From Bemisia tabaci (lineage: Eukaryota > Arthropoda > Insecta > Hemiptera > Aleyrodidae), in NCBI RefSeq assembly GCF_918797505.1, contig NC_092795.1, positions 7,969,434 through 8,033,433 of the forward strand: a stretch of 64,000 nt of DNA, in the 5' to 3' direction. The notes under the pieces were generated by a model. The model made no database searches. It was not told the DNA's origin and was given only the letters and a program-made list of their open reading frames with translations. Shown one piece after another: positions 13,101 through 23,317 of this stretch. Position 1 is the stretch's first letter; each line of letters opens with the position of its first letter. Both the position numbers and the translations under genes were made by a program.

Positions 13101-16100
13101 AAATTTTAACTGAATTTATGAAAAGGAACAATACTATGTTGCCCCAATTTGGAAGTATTATGTTCGGGGTTTGGAAAATTCACAAGGTCTTTTGAGTGAC
13201 AAATGTTTTTAAATGGTACTACGAGCTTTTGGTCTTAGTTATATCTCAAAAGCTTCGGAAATAGCTTTATTCAAAATTGCTCCTGACTCAACTTTTTTGC
13301 AAATGTGGTTTGGTTCGTTTCTGCTATATTTGGTCCATTTTATATTTAGAATATATTGAAATAGCTTCTTTAGAGGCTGAAATTTCCAACTTGTTGATGG
13401 TAACAACTTTAAATAAAGTTACATATATAACCTCGCATGACTCCCCAGTAGGACTAATACACAAACCAATCGAAAACTAAAGAGAAACATCAGGAGAAAT
13501 AATTAGAACTAAAAATTCCAAACATCCAAACTCCGACAACGAAGAAAATTCTTTCACCGCACTTATCTGTAACCTGAATGAGATGCCAAATGCCCATGAT
13601 CTGATATATCGAATAAGCACGCAAAGCCACGCGGGAATAAACATATTTTCTGAACCAAACAAAAGAAGAGCAGTAAAAGACGGATACTTCTTAAATAAAC
13701 AAGAAAGAATAGCTGTAAAAACAAATCAGAACCTTATCGGATAATCTACAGAATGGGAACAACATGAAAACTTCGCGAGTTTCAAATGGCGAGACCTAAC
13801 TATAAGCGGATGCTATCTTTCCCCAAATGACCCAACAGACAAATTAAAGGATCAATTAGATGAAATCAGTGAAAAAATCCACCAAACCCACGGCAATATA
13901 ATAATAACGGGAGATCTCAACTGCCGATCTCCACTTTGGGGTGATAAAGAACTGACACCAGAGGCAGAATTTTAGAATCCTGGTTAACAGCAATGGACTT
14001 AGTAGTATGCAATCAGATAGAAACATACACTCTGACATCCACAAGTTCTAGAGGAGACTCGGTTCCCGATATAGTTATCTGTACACCAGAAATAGCACAT
14101 AATCTGAGAATGAAAATCTTGGAAGATATAAACCTGAGCGACCACCCCTGCATGCAATTAGAGTATAACTCTCAACTTAAATTAACAACAAAACAAACTC
14201 AAACGAAGAAAAGATGGATACTTGACTCAAAAAGATATCCCGACTTCGCCAAACTAACGAAAGAACTAACAACACAACACCTAAAACACTCAGTTCTTTC
14301 ACCAGCAATCTGCGAGACAATAATAATAAAAGCGGGGAATGAAACCTTCGAAAGTAAAAACCCAGTCCCACCTAGAGAAACTCCATACTGGTAGAACAAC
14401 GAAATTAATCAAACCAGGAAAAAGTGTCTAAAAGCACAAAGGAAACTAACACGCCGTCAAAAAGGAAATCTAGAAGCAGAACAAGATCTTCGAAACTATC
14501 AAGATTTGGAAAAAGAGCTTAAATACCAAATTAAAAAATCCAAACATGAAAAATGGATGGAAATCATAAAAGACCTGGACAAAGATATTGAGGGAGAAGC
14601 ATATCGACGGTGAAACTACCAAACCACGTATCTCGTTTGCGGTGTTTAAAAATCTACGCTCGCATTTTATTTTTTTGAGGTAGACCAAATCAACATCATT
14701 CCTTGAAATTTTCACAGAATTTTCTCCGCACGAAGAGGAAAAATCATAGAAATTTTCAAGACTGGACGTTAAGTAGTTTTTCATTTAAAAAATAAAGTAT
14801 GACAGGAAGTCTGCGACGTCGCAAACCGAGATACGTGGTTTGGTAGTTTCACCGTCGATATATAATTTTTTGCAATAAATTGAAAAGACCGACCATTCAC
14901 GATACTAACACTCTTACCAAACAAGAGCTATTGGAATCAATTGATGAATTATTCCCTGATCACGGCTATATAAACTGGAAATGCATACAAATCCCAGAAA
15001 ACGAAATACCACCGATCACGGATGAAGAATTACACAGTGCTCTGAGAAGACAAAAGAACTACAAAGCCCCAGGCCCAGACAACATTATACCAATACTAAG
15101 CAAAATATTAATCAATAGTAACTTTAAACCGTTTAAAGAAATGTTAAATTCCCTTTTACTTTAATTAAAAACTGCGATTTCCCGGATGAATGGAAAACGG
15201 CGCATTTAGTACTATTACCAAAACAATCAAAACAACCTAACACGACAAAAACATATGGACCAATCTGCATACTAAAGTCAATGGCAAAAATCTTTGAATT
15301 TATAATAAACCGCCATTTAATTCAATCATTCACCGCTAACGTTGCACAATTTGGCTTTCGAATAGGGAAGAATACCTCCAATGCAGTCACGAGAATTAAA
15401 CGGATAAACGAACATAATGTCAAGAACAACAATACAAGCAGAAGATTATTATTACTACTAAACCTAGATATAAAAAATGCATTTAATAGTGTAAGCTGGG
15501 AGGACATCATTGAAACAATAATGCTCCAAAGGAAGATACCATCTTACATCATAGAAATCACAAAATCATACCTAACAAACAGATACTTAGTATTTTCAGA
15601 CTTTATGCTAAAACTCAATTTGGGTGCTGCACAAGGAGGCTGCCTGTCTCCAAAAATCTGGCTTATAATATTCGATGAAATCTTAAACTTGAACACCACT
15701 CCGGAAACCCTCAAACAAGCATATGCGGATGATACTTTGCTAGTAATAACAGGCATCAACATAGAAGAAATACAATCAATTACAAAGACAGTAACGAAAC
15801 AGATCAAACAAAAACTTTAAAAAAAAGATCTATTCACCGAAGATAAAAAGACAGAAGCACTTCTACTGCATGGCCCAAAGAAAGCAGGAAATATGGAGTT
15901 ATCAATAGGAGAAGTGCAAATCACTGCTGGATCATCCCTGACATCCCTCGGATTCAAAATAACGAAGGGAGTCAGAATGAACCAGCATATCAAAGCAGCT
16001 TGCCAAAAGGCGAAAAGGGTAACGACACACTTCCGACCCCTACTCCCCAATCTGCACGGACCATCTTTCATCAGAAGAAAACTTCTGATTCCTACATGCA

Positions 16101-19100
16101 GTTCTCTCAATAATTTTCTATGGTGTGATAACATGGGCAGCCGAGTGTAAACAGAAAAAGAATAGAGAAGAAATAAGAAAAACTCTAAGACCACTTAAAT
16201 TAACATTGTGCAGCGCCTACCGAACGATGTCAGACTTTTGTCTTAGTGTAATTTCCGGTATTCCTTCGGAAAGTATATTGATAAAAGAGAAGACAAGTAA
16301 ATACATGAAAGAAGACCCAGAAGAAATACAAATAGACAGAATGGCACGTCGGAGCATAGAATGGGAATCATCCTCTAATTATTGGCTAAAAAGTCTAATC
16401 CCAGAATTACACCACTGGACATATAGAAGACACGGACATCCTGATTACTATTTAACCCACTTTTTCCGGCCACGGAGCGTATGCAGACTACCTGTTCAAA
16501 TTCTAACGAAGATCAAACCCATACTGCCCACATTGTAAAAATAATACCAAAGACACACCGGAGCATATGTTTTATACATGCGAAAAGATAAGAACACAAA
16601 AAGAAGCATTAGATACACTTTTACAAACAACACTAACACCAGATAACACCGTACCGATGATGCTTGAATCAAGAAACAATTGGAAAGTGATATATCGACG
16701 GTTTAAGTCGGCAATCACATAACTCGGTTTGCGACGTCGCAGACTTCCTGTTATACTTTATTTTTTAAACGAAAAACTACTCAACGGCAATTCTTGAAAA
16801 CTGCAATGGTTTTTCTCCTCTAGGTGAAGAATATTCTGTAAAAACTTCAAGGAATGATGTCAATTTGTTCTCCTTTAAAAAAATAACATAGAGGTGGAGA
16901 TTTTTAGACACCGCAAACAAGTTATGTGATTGCCGACTTACACCGTCGATATGCATATATCAAAGAAATACTTATACAAAAACAACTGATCCTGAGAGAA
17001 GATACAACAGAAGAACATACGCAGCCAACCCTTCCTCCCTCGATGAAACACCTACCATAGGTGATCCCGAGGAGAACAATGAAGACTAAAAGACTGTAAG
17101 ACTGAGGAACTTCAAGCGCCAATTTAGACATTCAGTAACTCTATAAAAGGAAACTACAGGTGGAATTTAATGATAATAAAAGTAGATGTAAACTTAAGTT
17201 AGGCTTCAATAAATTAGTATGTAAACAAGGCCTTAGGGCTATGCTCCGTAAAGCATAGCTTCCACCATGTAAAAATCATAATAAATTTATTTGTTTAAAA
17301 AAAAAAAACAAACAAACAAACTTGTTGATGGTGAAAGATCCTTCACTTCCTTAGGGCTTTTTTTTTATCCGTGGAACGCATGGATTGTGATGATAGTGGT
17401 TCGGGCTGGTTCAACCAGCCTGAACCAACCTCAACCTACCTCGGAAGAGTGGTCCAAGCGTTCCACTGGAACACATGGAACGCACTGGATCGCGCCAGTG
17501 GAACGCGATAAAAAAGTGATGCGTTCTATTGTGGTCCACTGTGGTTCGGATAAAAAAAAAGCCCTCTTCAGAAGCTATGTTCGGAAACTGTTAGTATCAG
17601 AAAGGGCAGAAACCTCCTGATTTGACAACCCGCCTAGTCTCAAGAGGTAGAGGAGCCCCACAAGAACAGGGAAAAACAGGGGAACCCTGTGCTAAGTACG
17701 GCATCTGAGAGATGAAAAAATTCTGGGGGTTTTTCTTATTCTTTTTTTTTCTTGTGTCTTTAGAGAGAAGCAATCATAAAGTTTGGTTAAAAATGGGAGA
17801 AGGTTGATTGAATTTGAGGGAAAGCTTGGAACTTTCTACCCATGACATATTAGTGAAAAAACTCATTTTTGTAATTGGCTTGCTAATATGTTGTCTGCTC
17901 AAATGAAAAGAAGTTATCAATGATTTCAGAGGGGCTGAAAAAAAAATTGTGCCTTACTTGAAATCCGATACATCTGCCATAGAAGCAATGGAGATTGATC
18001 TCAGTGATTTTGACATAAATTTCTTCGAACGACATACTTTTATCCAATGCAAACAATTTGCCTGGTTGTGACCAGGTCACAAGTTTCAGGTTCAGTTCTG
18101 CAATGCTTCTCAACGAATCCATCATTTGCGCACAAATTTCCAACTCCCTGAAAAGAAGACAAAAAAGGTCATTTTTGGTATATTCAAAGAAAATTGACTA
18201 ACTCAACGCTTATACACAATTTGTATCATAAATTGAGTGAAATTTTGAGAAGAAACTAATCAACATAGTGGACCTTGTCCAGACCTACTATTTATGTAGC
18301 CTACCCTAGTAGCACATCTTGTAATATAATTCGTGAAAAAAAAATTAAAACTGGTAAATTTTACAAGTACGAAAGATGTACGTAGAAGAACTCGTAAAAA
18401 ATCAGAGTCTGAGAACTTAACGTAAAAAATTTGTGATCAAAGACGTAAAAAAAACTGGGGGATTGAACTGAAATCTGTACGGAAAAAATTCGCGATTTTT
18501 TACATGTAGAAAAACAGGAAAAAAATGTCTGAAAGGAAAATTCGCTGAATTGACCGAACAGGAAATACCTTCGTAATTTTTATGACAAGGAAATTAAGCA
18601 AAAAATTCTAATGTCCCCTAAAGATTGTTTGTAAAAAAAAGTATAGCCTCAAAGAATAGAAAACTGGATACCAAAACACATTGTTCTGAACGAATAAGCC
18701 AAAGTTTTTAAAAGTTCGAGAAGATTTTAATAGCTTATCTTTATTAAAATAGTTAAGACTTTCTTATAAAAAATTGATGCATGTTAATAATATTTAAGAA
18801 AAAAAAAGAAAAAAGGGGGACATATTATTAAAATGTTCATAATTTTTTTCATATATTCCTGAACAACAAAGGTACTTTTGAAAGTAGGTGTACCATCTTT
18901 AAAATATCTATGATAAATATTAGTTTTTGTCCTTAACCAGTTTTTCCAAATTCAAAAAATATTCCACAATTCATTCTCACGCATACCTATTCAACAATAA
19001 AAATATTCACTTATACAGCGCAAATTCGCCCCACTAATACAGAGGCCTCGTTTGCTCAGTAGGTAGCGCATTCGGTTCCTGATAGGCAGGTCCCAGGTTC

Positions 19101-20609
19101 AATTCCCGACAGGTAGATAATAATTTGAAAGTTGATCTCAAGGAGAATTAATTGACTACAGATTCAGATAGGTAAAAAGTATATTTTTTTCTTTACAATT
19201 TATCATTTTAATCAATTTTAGGAAGCAAGAGTTTTTTTGCGCATAACTTTTTACGTAAAGAAACTCAATCTTTTTACGTAAAAAATCTTGTACTCTTTAC
19301 GAATTATTCTTGTAAAAATGACTACATCGGCATTTTATTTTTGGTCTATTTTACGTCTTTTTTTACGAATTTTTTTTGGTAAATTTTACGTCTTTGTGCT
19401 ACTAGGGTAAGCACGTACTCTGGAGAACATACAAAAGAGGAGACTTTTGGCTGATGATAAGTTACCATAATTGCAATCAAGGAAGGTTGATAGCAAATCC
19501 ACATGAGTAAGTTGCCTTCATTTTCAAGATCAGTAAAAGTATCTTAAAGGGACAGACTGCTTCTTTAAGGGAGCACAGAGCAGAGAACATCTATAGATGG
19601 TACATTTGGAAAGATTCTGATGACATGAAGGGCGCTATGAGAAATTGAGACAGTCCACACCTGAGAAATTGTGAACCACTATAATCAACATACACAGTTT
19701 CCTTGGTCGAGCCACCAATATTGGTGTTTACCACAGTTTCAGAATGAGGTTTCAAAGCAAAATCAATGACATACAGGGTAGAGAGTTCCAGGATGATAAG
19801 TTTTCCATAAGCCTTACATAACGACGGTGCAAGTTGGCAATCACATAACTCGTTTGCGGTGTCTGAAAATCTCCGCCTCGATGTTATTTTTTTAAAGGAG
19901 AACTAATTGACATCATTCCTTGAAGTTTTTGCAGAATTTTCTTTGCACAATGAAGAAAAATCATGGCAGTTTTAAAGAATTGCCGTTGAATAGTTTTCCA
20001 TTTAAAAAATGAAGTATGACAGGAAGTCTGCGACGTCGCAAACCGAGTTATGTGATTGCCGACTTGCACCGTCAATAAGTACTATTCACAACTTCTTTCC
20101 GAGACTTTTTTCGTACTTACTAGTTTCAAGAACTACATATGCACAGCTTGTGAGAGAAGAAACATTGGAGAAAACTCCTTTACCACACTGAGTGGAGGAA
20201 CTTTGTTACCGAATTGAGTGATCACTTACTTGACATAGTGAGCTTTGCGGAAAAAATATGAGCTCCTGTTGGTCGAGACTTGACGTGTCAGCTTTAAGCT
20301 ATAGGTTATGCACATATCCATTGTTGATACAAAGCTGCGATACCCATTGTAAGGCGTATTCTCATCAAAATCAAACTGTGGTGCTATTGTTCTCAGCTCC
20401 TCAACTTTCGGGGAGAGAACTTTGAGACACTCCTGCATCTGCAGTGAAGATTGGTGCAACTTCTGACCAGGTTCAGATTGATCATTTTCGAAAAAACTTA
20501 CATTATTTTCGCACAGGCCCAATAAGATACTGTACAGGGCAGCTCCCTCTGCCCCGACTTCGCTTTGCGAGGATACATCTGCCCCTGAGAGATCAGTGCA
20601 AGAAGCCAT
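1104..20609 (-). CDS. LIPE: Hormone-sensitive lipase (HSL), 12 coding exons
   Basis: Cytosolic/lipid-droplet acylglycerol and sterol-ester lipase. Exons in transcript order: 20609-20230, 18147-17958, 12601-12481, 11254-11147, 9975-9785, 9603-9315, 7423-7235, 6391-6072, 5186-4267, 3163-3028, 1905-1780, 1184-1104. All junctions are GT-AG and phases agree throughout, giving about 1016 aa. The HSL N-terminal domain covers residues 1-330 (NGYRSFVS, CFYGRCIGFQ). The alpha/beta-hydrolase core has HGGGF (His355-Gly358), GDSAG with nucleophile Ser429, Asp953 in MDPFLDD and His983 in LPHGF. The Asp-His spacing of 30 equals that of mammalian HSL. The exon 5186-4267 encodes 306 polar, Ser/Gln/Asn-rich residues in the regulatory-module position, so the Ser-Asp interval is about 240 residues longer than in mammals. 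The ATG at 20609 is the first in frame; an upstream non-coding exon is possible. The last exon is less certain: without splicing at 1780, the frame stops at 1759. Confidence 0.93.
3645..3730. repeat. Single end of a MITE family also present at 30667-30894
   Basis: GTCTCCCAGACAAAGGAACC followed by GGTTGCAAAATTGAC matches both termini of the element at 30667-30894. No partner end was found nearby, so this looks like a truncated copy in an HSL intron. The stretch 2120-2160 (TCCATTCTAAAGTTGCAAAA) may be a further decayed copy. Nothing else is recognised in 1906-3027 or 3164-4266 beyond a small hairpin at about 4008-4042. Confidence 0.45.
8453..9106. mobile_element. Inverted-repeat element with arms of reiterated ATGTCCA words, 9-bp target duplication
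   Basis: Direct repeats AAATCTGAG (8444-8452 and 9107-9115) bound a 654-bp segment. Its left arm repeats AAAATGTCCA-like words and its right arm repeats the complement TTGGACATTTT at irregular 10-25 bp spacing. A 9-bp duplication with long inverted arms is typical of Mutator-like (MULE) non-autonomous elements. There is no transposase, and the interior is AT-rich without a credible gene. It sits in an HSL intron. Confidence 0.75.
10464..10858. mobile_element. hAT-type MITE with 8-bp target duplication
   Basis: The element starts CAGTGTTGGAAACTCA and ends TGAGTTTCGAACACTG. It is flanked by CTAGTAAC on both sides (10456-10463, 10859-10866). The CAG terminus, short inverted ends and an 8-bp duplication fitting nTnnnnAn are hAT hallmarks. 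The 395-bp body repeats the word TTTTTAGGCGCCA several times on the same strand near both ends. No coding capacity. It lies in an HSL intron. Confidence 0.85.
13993..14394 (+). pseudogene. LINE endonuclease C-terminal fragment
   Basis: Part of the retrotransposon at 13402-17318. The 133-codon frame carries the end of the APE endonuclease, with SRGDSVPDIVI and LSDHPCM supplying the conserved Asp/His region of R1-group endonucleases. The upstream part (about 13800-13970, ending GDLNCRSPLWGD...) is in another frame, so the domain is split by a frameshift. Confidence 0.8.
14604..14858. mobile_element. TA-flanked MITE (TCGACGG family), copy 1, divergent arms
   Basis: 255 bp, TCGACGGTGAAACTACC... 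to the complementary end, flanked by TA (14602-14603, 14859-14860). It is inserted between the endonuclease and RT parts of the LINE. Both arms share a subterminal variant (AAACCACGTATCTCG and its complement) that differs from the other three copies. Confidence 0.85.
14881..16538 (+). pseudogene. LINE reverse transcriptase remnants
   Basis: Three main open pieces (14880-15164, 15281-15820, 15893-16538 in shifting frames) cover the RT fingers, palm and thumb. APGPDNIIP is the conserved N-terminal RT block, AQGGCLSP precedes the palm core, and AYADD carries the catalytic aspartates. Stop codons after 15164 and at 15820 and frame changes break the gene, so it is not functional. Confidence 0.88.
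16695..16949. mobile_element. TA-flanked MITE (TCGACGG family), copy 2
   Basis: 255-bp inverted-repeat element with TCGACGG ends, flanked by TA (16693-16694, 16950-16951). It interrupts the 3' part of the LINE just after its zinc-knuckle region, so it arrived after the LINE. Confidence 0.85.
17353..17565. mobile_element. MITE with AGGGCTTTTTTT ends, 3-bp target duplication
   Basis: 213 bp beginning AGGGCTTTTTTTTTATCC and ending GGATAAAAAAAAAGCCCT, flanked by CTT on each side. The body contains repeated GTGGAACGC / GCGTTCCAC words. The same family occurs at 59978-60509. It sits 20 bp downstream of the LINE. Confidence 0.8.
18304..19408. mobile_element. 1.1-kb foldback element with CCCTAGTAGCA ends and tRNA-like core
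   Basis: The ends are CCCTAGTAGCACA and TGTGCTACTAGGG, with a TA on each side (18302-18303, 19409-19410). The left arm repeats ACGTAAAAAA words; the right arm repeats the complement TTTTTTACGT. A tRNA-like segment lies about 740 bp from the left end. There is no protein-coding capacity. The element shares termini, size and layout with 25899-27011. It lies in HSL intron 1 (between exons 20230 and 18147). Confidence 0.8.
19042..19117 (+). other. tRNA-like segment (pol III box A/B), likely SINE head or pseudo-tRNA
   Basis: The box A-like TTGCTCAGTAGG (19052-19063) and box B GGTTCAATTCC (19096-19106) have tRNA spacing, and the 5' part resembles arthropod GCCTCGTT-type tRNAs. Acceptor and T stems do not pair cleanly, so a functional tRNA is unlikely. 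It lies inside the foldback element 18304-19408. Confidence 0.6.
19665..19815 (-). other. Unassigned coding-like segment inside HSL intron 1
   Basis: The minus strand is open with protein-like composition: KLIILELSTLYVIDFALKPH followed by SETVVNTNIGGSTKETVYVD and YSGSQFL, ending near a CAG|GTGTGG donor-like site (about 19665). It is not needed by HSL, whose flanking exons already join in phase. A MITE (19821-20075) abuts its 5' side. It could be an exon of another gene, a captured gene fragment or chance. I do not recognise the family. Confidence 0.35.
19821..20075. mobile_element. TA-flanked MITE (TCGACGG family), copy 3
   Basis: 255-bp element with ACGACGG/CCGTCAA ends (one change in each end relative to the family), flanked by TA (19819-19820, 20076-20077). 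Subterminal sequence GCAATCACATAACTCG is shared with copies 2 and 4. It lies about 155 bp from the first HSL coding exon. Confidence 0.85.
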
Positions 20610-21066
20610 CGGAACTAGATGACAGACTATATTTCTTCGAGACTTAGCTGCTTGCTGCAATGCGAAAGCGAGATGACATTGACGAGCTCTGACTAACCTC
20701 GTGGTAGGATCATAAAATTGATAACATGCACTGTCAAAACCATTAGCAAAGACGACCGGTAGAAAATTGCACTTCCAATTTGGATGAATGAGACTGATAA
20801 AAGGCTGTCAGCACATAATTTTAGCAACACATGAAAAAGGTTAAGAATTTAGACGATTAACATAGCGATTTTGACTGGACACATCTATAAAGTAATTAGT
20901 GAGGAAATATAAAGACGTGAAGGACAATCTGTGCGAACATGCTTTGAAAAGTATATACATTTACGCAAGAATGATTTCTGATAAATATGAAGAAATGTTT
21001 ACGATGTGTCCAGAGGGACCAGGGCATAGTGGATGATAAGCGAACTGCCAGAGTGCCAGTGCCAGC

Positions 21067-21273
21067 CCAAGGTACACTCTACTACAGGTATGGACAAATG
21101 GAATTTTAGAAAGTCGTCAAAACGCGTAGATTTGACAGCATCGAGAGTACGACTGCGAATGGCATGTGCGGCAAATGGACGGTACGACTTCATACGTCAC
21201 TCGATCGCCGATTTTCTCAGCGCTGCCACTTCGGCACCCCGTTTGTCCATACCTGTAGTAGAGTGTACCTTGG
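21067..21273. mobile_element. Small MITE with 30-bp terminal inverted repeats
   Basis: CCAAGGTACACTCTACTACA... at the left is repeated in inverse at the right (GTAGTAGAGTGTACCTTGG). Direct repeats TGCCAGC (21060-21066, 21274-21280) flank it, giving a 7-8 bp duplication. The interior has no gene. It lies upstream of HSL; 20610-21059 shows no recognisable coding sequence and may hold the HSL promoter. Confidence 0.75.
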
Positions 21274-21417
21274 TGCCAGCCAGGCCAAGCGGAATGCGGA
21301 TCGAAAGAACATCGGTGGGGATGGCGCATATATCGTATTCGATACAACAAACAGCGGTGATTGTATCGATATCGATTGGTTCAAAACATAAACATGGATA
21401 AAAAATTGCCTAGTGGC

Positions 21418-21613
21418 CGAGTGACAGAGCGAGAGAGACAGAAAACAGCCAGGCAGCCCGCTATTGTGTGCGAGAAAGACGCCTGGCGGAACGCCGCGGT
21501 GTGCGAGAGGGAGCCAGAGAGCCACCTAATGTGTGCGAGAGAGACAGGAAAAAGCCAGGGAGCCCGCTAATCGGGTGCGAGAGAGACAGAAAACAGCCAG
21601 GGAGCCCGCTTAT
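21418..21613 (+). repeat. Minisatellite, ~40-bp unit, block 1
   Basis: Imperfect tandem units of about 39-41 bp of the form GTGCGAGAGAGACAGAAAAC + AGCCAGGGAGCCCGCTAA. It is the same repeat as 23316-24480 and 27400-27745. The repeat is open in several frames because of its composition. Confidence 0.9.
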
Positions 21614-21616
21614 GTT

Positions 21617-23163
21617 AGAGTCCCTTTATACCCAGAGTTAAGACAACTCACTTTTGGTTCGGCTGAAAGTGGCCTAAAAAAAAATCCAATTCTGATTGGT
21701 TCTCGCTCATGGAGGCCGAAACGAGTGCACCAAGATGGCGGTACCTCGAATGTGCACAGATTAGTCCAGATCGCTAACATCGGCGGAGGAGCGTGAGTAG
21801 TTTTGTGAGCGCCATTGGCGGGAAAATCCATGGGCATTTAAAACTAGGAACCAAAACTGAAATTTTGGCTATTTTCAGCAGATTTTCGGCGGGAGAATAC
21901 TTCTCTTTCAGATTTTTGTGGGATGAAACGTTCCGAAGAATTCAAGAATTAGTCTCTCAGTAGAATTTATGTGGTTCAATATTTCCAGATTAAATAATTA
22001 AGGTGGAAATAAATAAAGAAGGAGAATTAATTAAAATACGAGTAAACAAGGCTAAAAATTATTGAAACACTAAAAGGTAAGACGTTTCGAGCTGCTTCCA
22101 GCTCATTTTCAGCTGCAAAAACACATAAAAACAAGTAAAAAATTGAGTGGCGACCTGACCTCAGCCGTTATCACGTAACCACTCATAATAACGGCTGGGG
22201 TCAGGTCGCCACTCAATTTTTTACTTGTTTTTATGTGTTTTTGCAGCTGAAAATGAGCTGGTAGCAGCTCGAAACGTCCTGCCTTTAAGTGTTTCAATAA
22301 TTTTTAGCCTTGTTTACCCGTATTTTAATTAATTCTCCTTCTTTATTCGTATAATCGGGCTATGTTTTTGTGCTTTATCGGTGGAAATAAACAAATCAGA
22401 GTTCATCAGTATACTGAGTACATAACATCATTGAAAAAATTTGCAGATTATAATATATCATATTTTTGAAGTTTAAAGCCTTAGAAACCGAAAATTAAAG
22501 CAAAATCCCTCCAAAATGAGACTTTTGGTTCCTAGTTTTGAATTCCCGCCAGGCCCCCATGAGAGAAGTTAATTGCTACCAACTGTTGTAAGAATATTGA
22601 AACAGAATACTTAGCATAACAGTACTTGATAAAATCTTATTTGATCAAAAACCATTATTACACATTACTATTAATACTTTTTTCAAGCTTTATAATCAGA
22701 TTCAATAGGAAATTTCTCTCGATCCGGTCAAGTTCTTTCACTACTGGTAGTGCCATCAATTTTCTAAAGTTGCCTAACCTGTAAGCAAAATTACTCACGC
22801 TTCTGAAGCATTGGCTAGATTGGATGTTAGCGATCTGGACTAATCTGTGCGAATGTGAACAAGAATAATGAAAATATCACCTAATTGTGGTTTTATCAAG
22901 AGTAAATTGTCATTTCCATCGGTCCAAAATGAAAAGAGATTAAGAAATTACTCACAAACCAATCTCATTTTCTTTTTAATTGATCAATTTGTTGATGTTG
23001 TTGTTTTTGTGTGACAGACATCGCAGGATTCCTGATCCTTACCCCTCAATATCGTTCGTTTGGGTGCACTGGGTGCACTCGTTTCGGCCTCCATGGCCAG
23101 CCAAGGCCGGCTGCCAGTCAGCTGATAATCGAGTTGTCTTAACTCTGGGTATAAAGGGACTCT
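21617..23163. mobile_element. Composite foldback element, 1.5 kb
   Basis: The left end AGAGTCCCTTTATACCCAGA is matched in inverse at 23124-23163 (TCTGGGTATAAAGGGACTCT). Further inverted matches lie inside: GGAGGCCGAAACGAGTGCAC (near 21711 and 23070), GATTAGTCCAGATCGCTAAC (21759-21778 and about 22827-22846), and CTAGGAACCAAAA (21844 and 22525). A separate hairpin element (22014-22379) is inserted at its centre. It interrupts the minisatellite. Confidence 0.7.
22014..22379. mobile_element. Near-perfect hairpin element with 12-bp target duplication
   Basis: About 150-bp arms (AAGAAGGAGAATTAATTAAA... and its complement, ending about 22346) fold around a short loop near 22180. The flanks carry a direct repeat GGTGGAAATAAA (22002-22013, 22380-22391). 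The right side has about 33 extra bases after the arm, so the element is not a simple terminal-inverted-repeat transposon. A transcript would form long dsRNA. Confidence 0.8.
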
Positions 23164-23317
23164 ACTCTGGGTTATAAAGGGACTCTAGATTCCTGATCCT
23201 TATCCCTCAATATCGTTCGTTTGGGTGCACTCGTTTCGGCCTCCATGGCCAGCCAAGGCCGGCTGCCAGTCAGCTGATAATCGAGTTGTCTTAACTCTGG
23301 GTATAAAGGGACTCTAG
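23028..23317 (+). repeat. Tandem duplication of the composite element end
   Basis: The segment starting ATTCCTGATCCTTA and ending GGGACTCTAG occurs at 23028-23188 and again at 23189-23317. The first copy has two extra short duplications (GGGTGCACT, ACTCTGGGT...). It joins the composite element to minisatellite block 2. Confidence 0.85.

Larger units (their letters stand above)
13402..17318 (+). mobile_element. 5'-truncated, decayed R1-like non-LTR retrotransposon (LINE)
   Basis: Flanking duplications AACTTGTTGATGGT (13388-13401 and 17319-17332) and an A-rich, AAAC-repeat tail at about 17297-17320 mark the insertion. Plus-strand conceptual fragments give an APE-type endonuclease (about 13800-14390: GDLNCRSPLWGD, later LSDHPCMQLEY). 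Reverse transcriptase follows (14881-16160: APGPDN; QFGF; AQGGCLSP; the catalytic AYADDTLL at about 15717). A C-terminal CCHC knuckle lies at about 16530-16590 (YCPHCKNNT...EHMFYTC). There are several frameshifts and stops, ORF1 is missing, and two MITEs interrupt it (14604-14858, 16695-16949). It lies antisense in an HSL intron. Confidence 0.92.

Noticed and set aside
19042..19117. Functional tRNA gene
   Set aside because: Box A and B are present, but acceptor and T stems do not pair, and it lies inside a transposon-like element.
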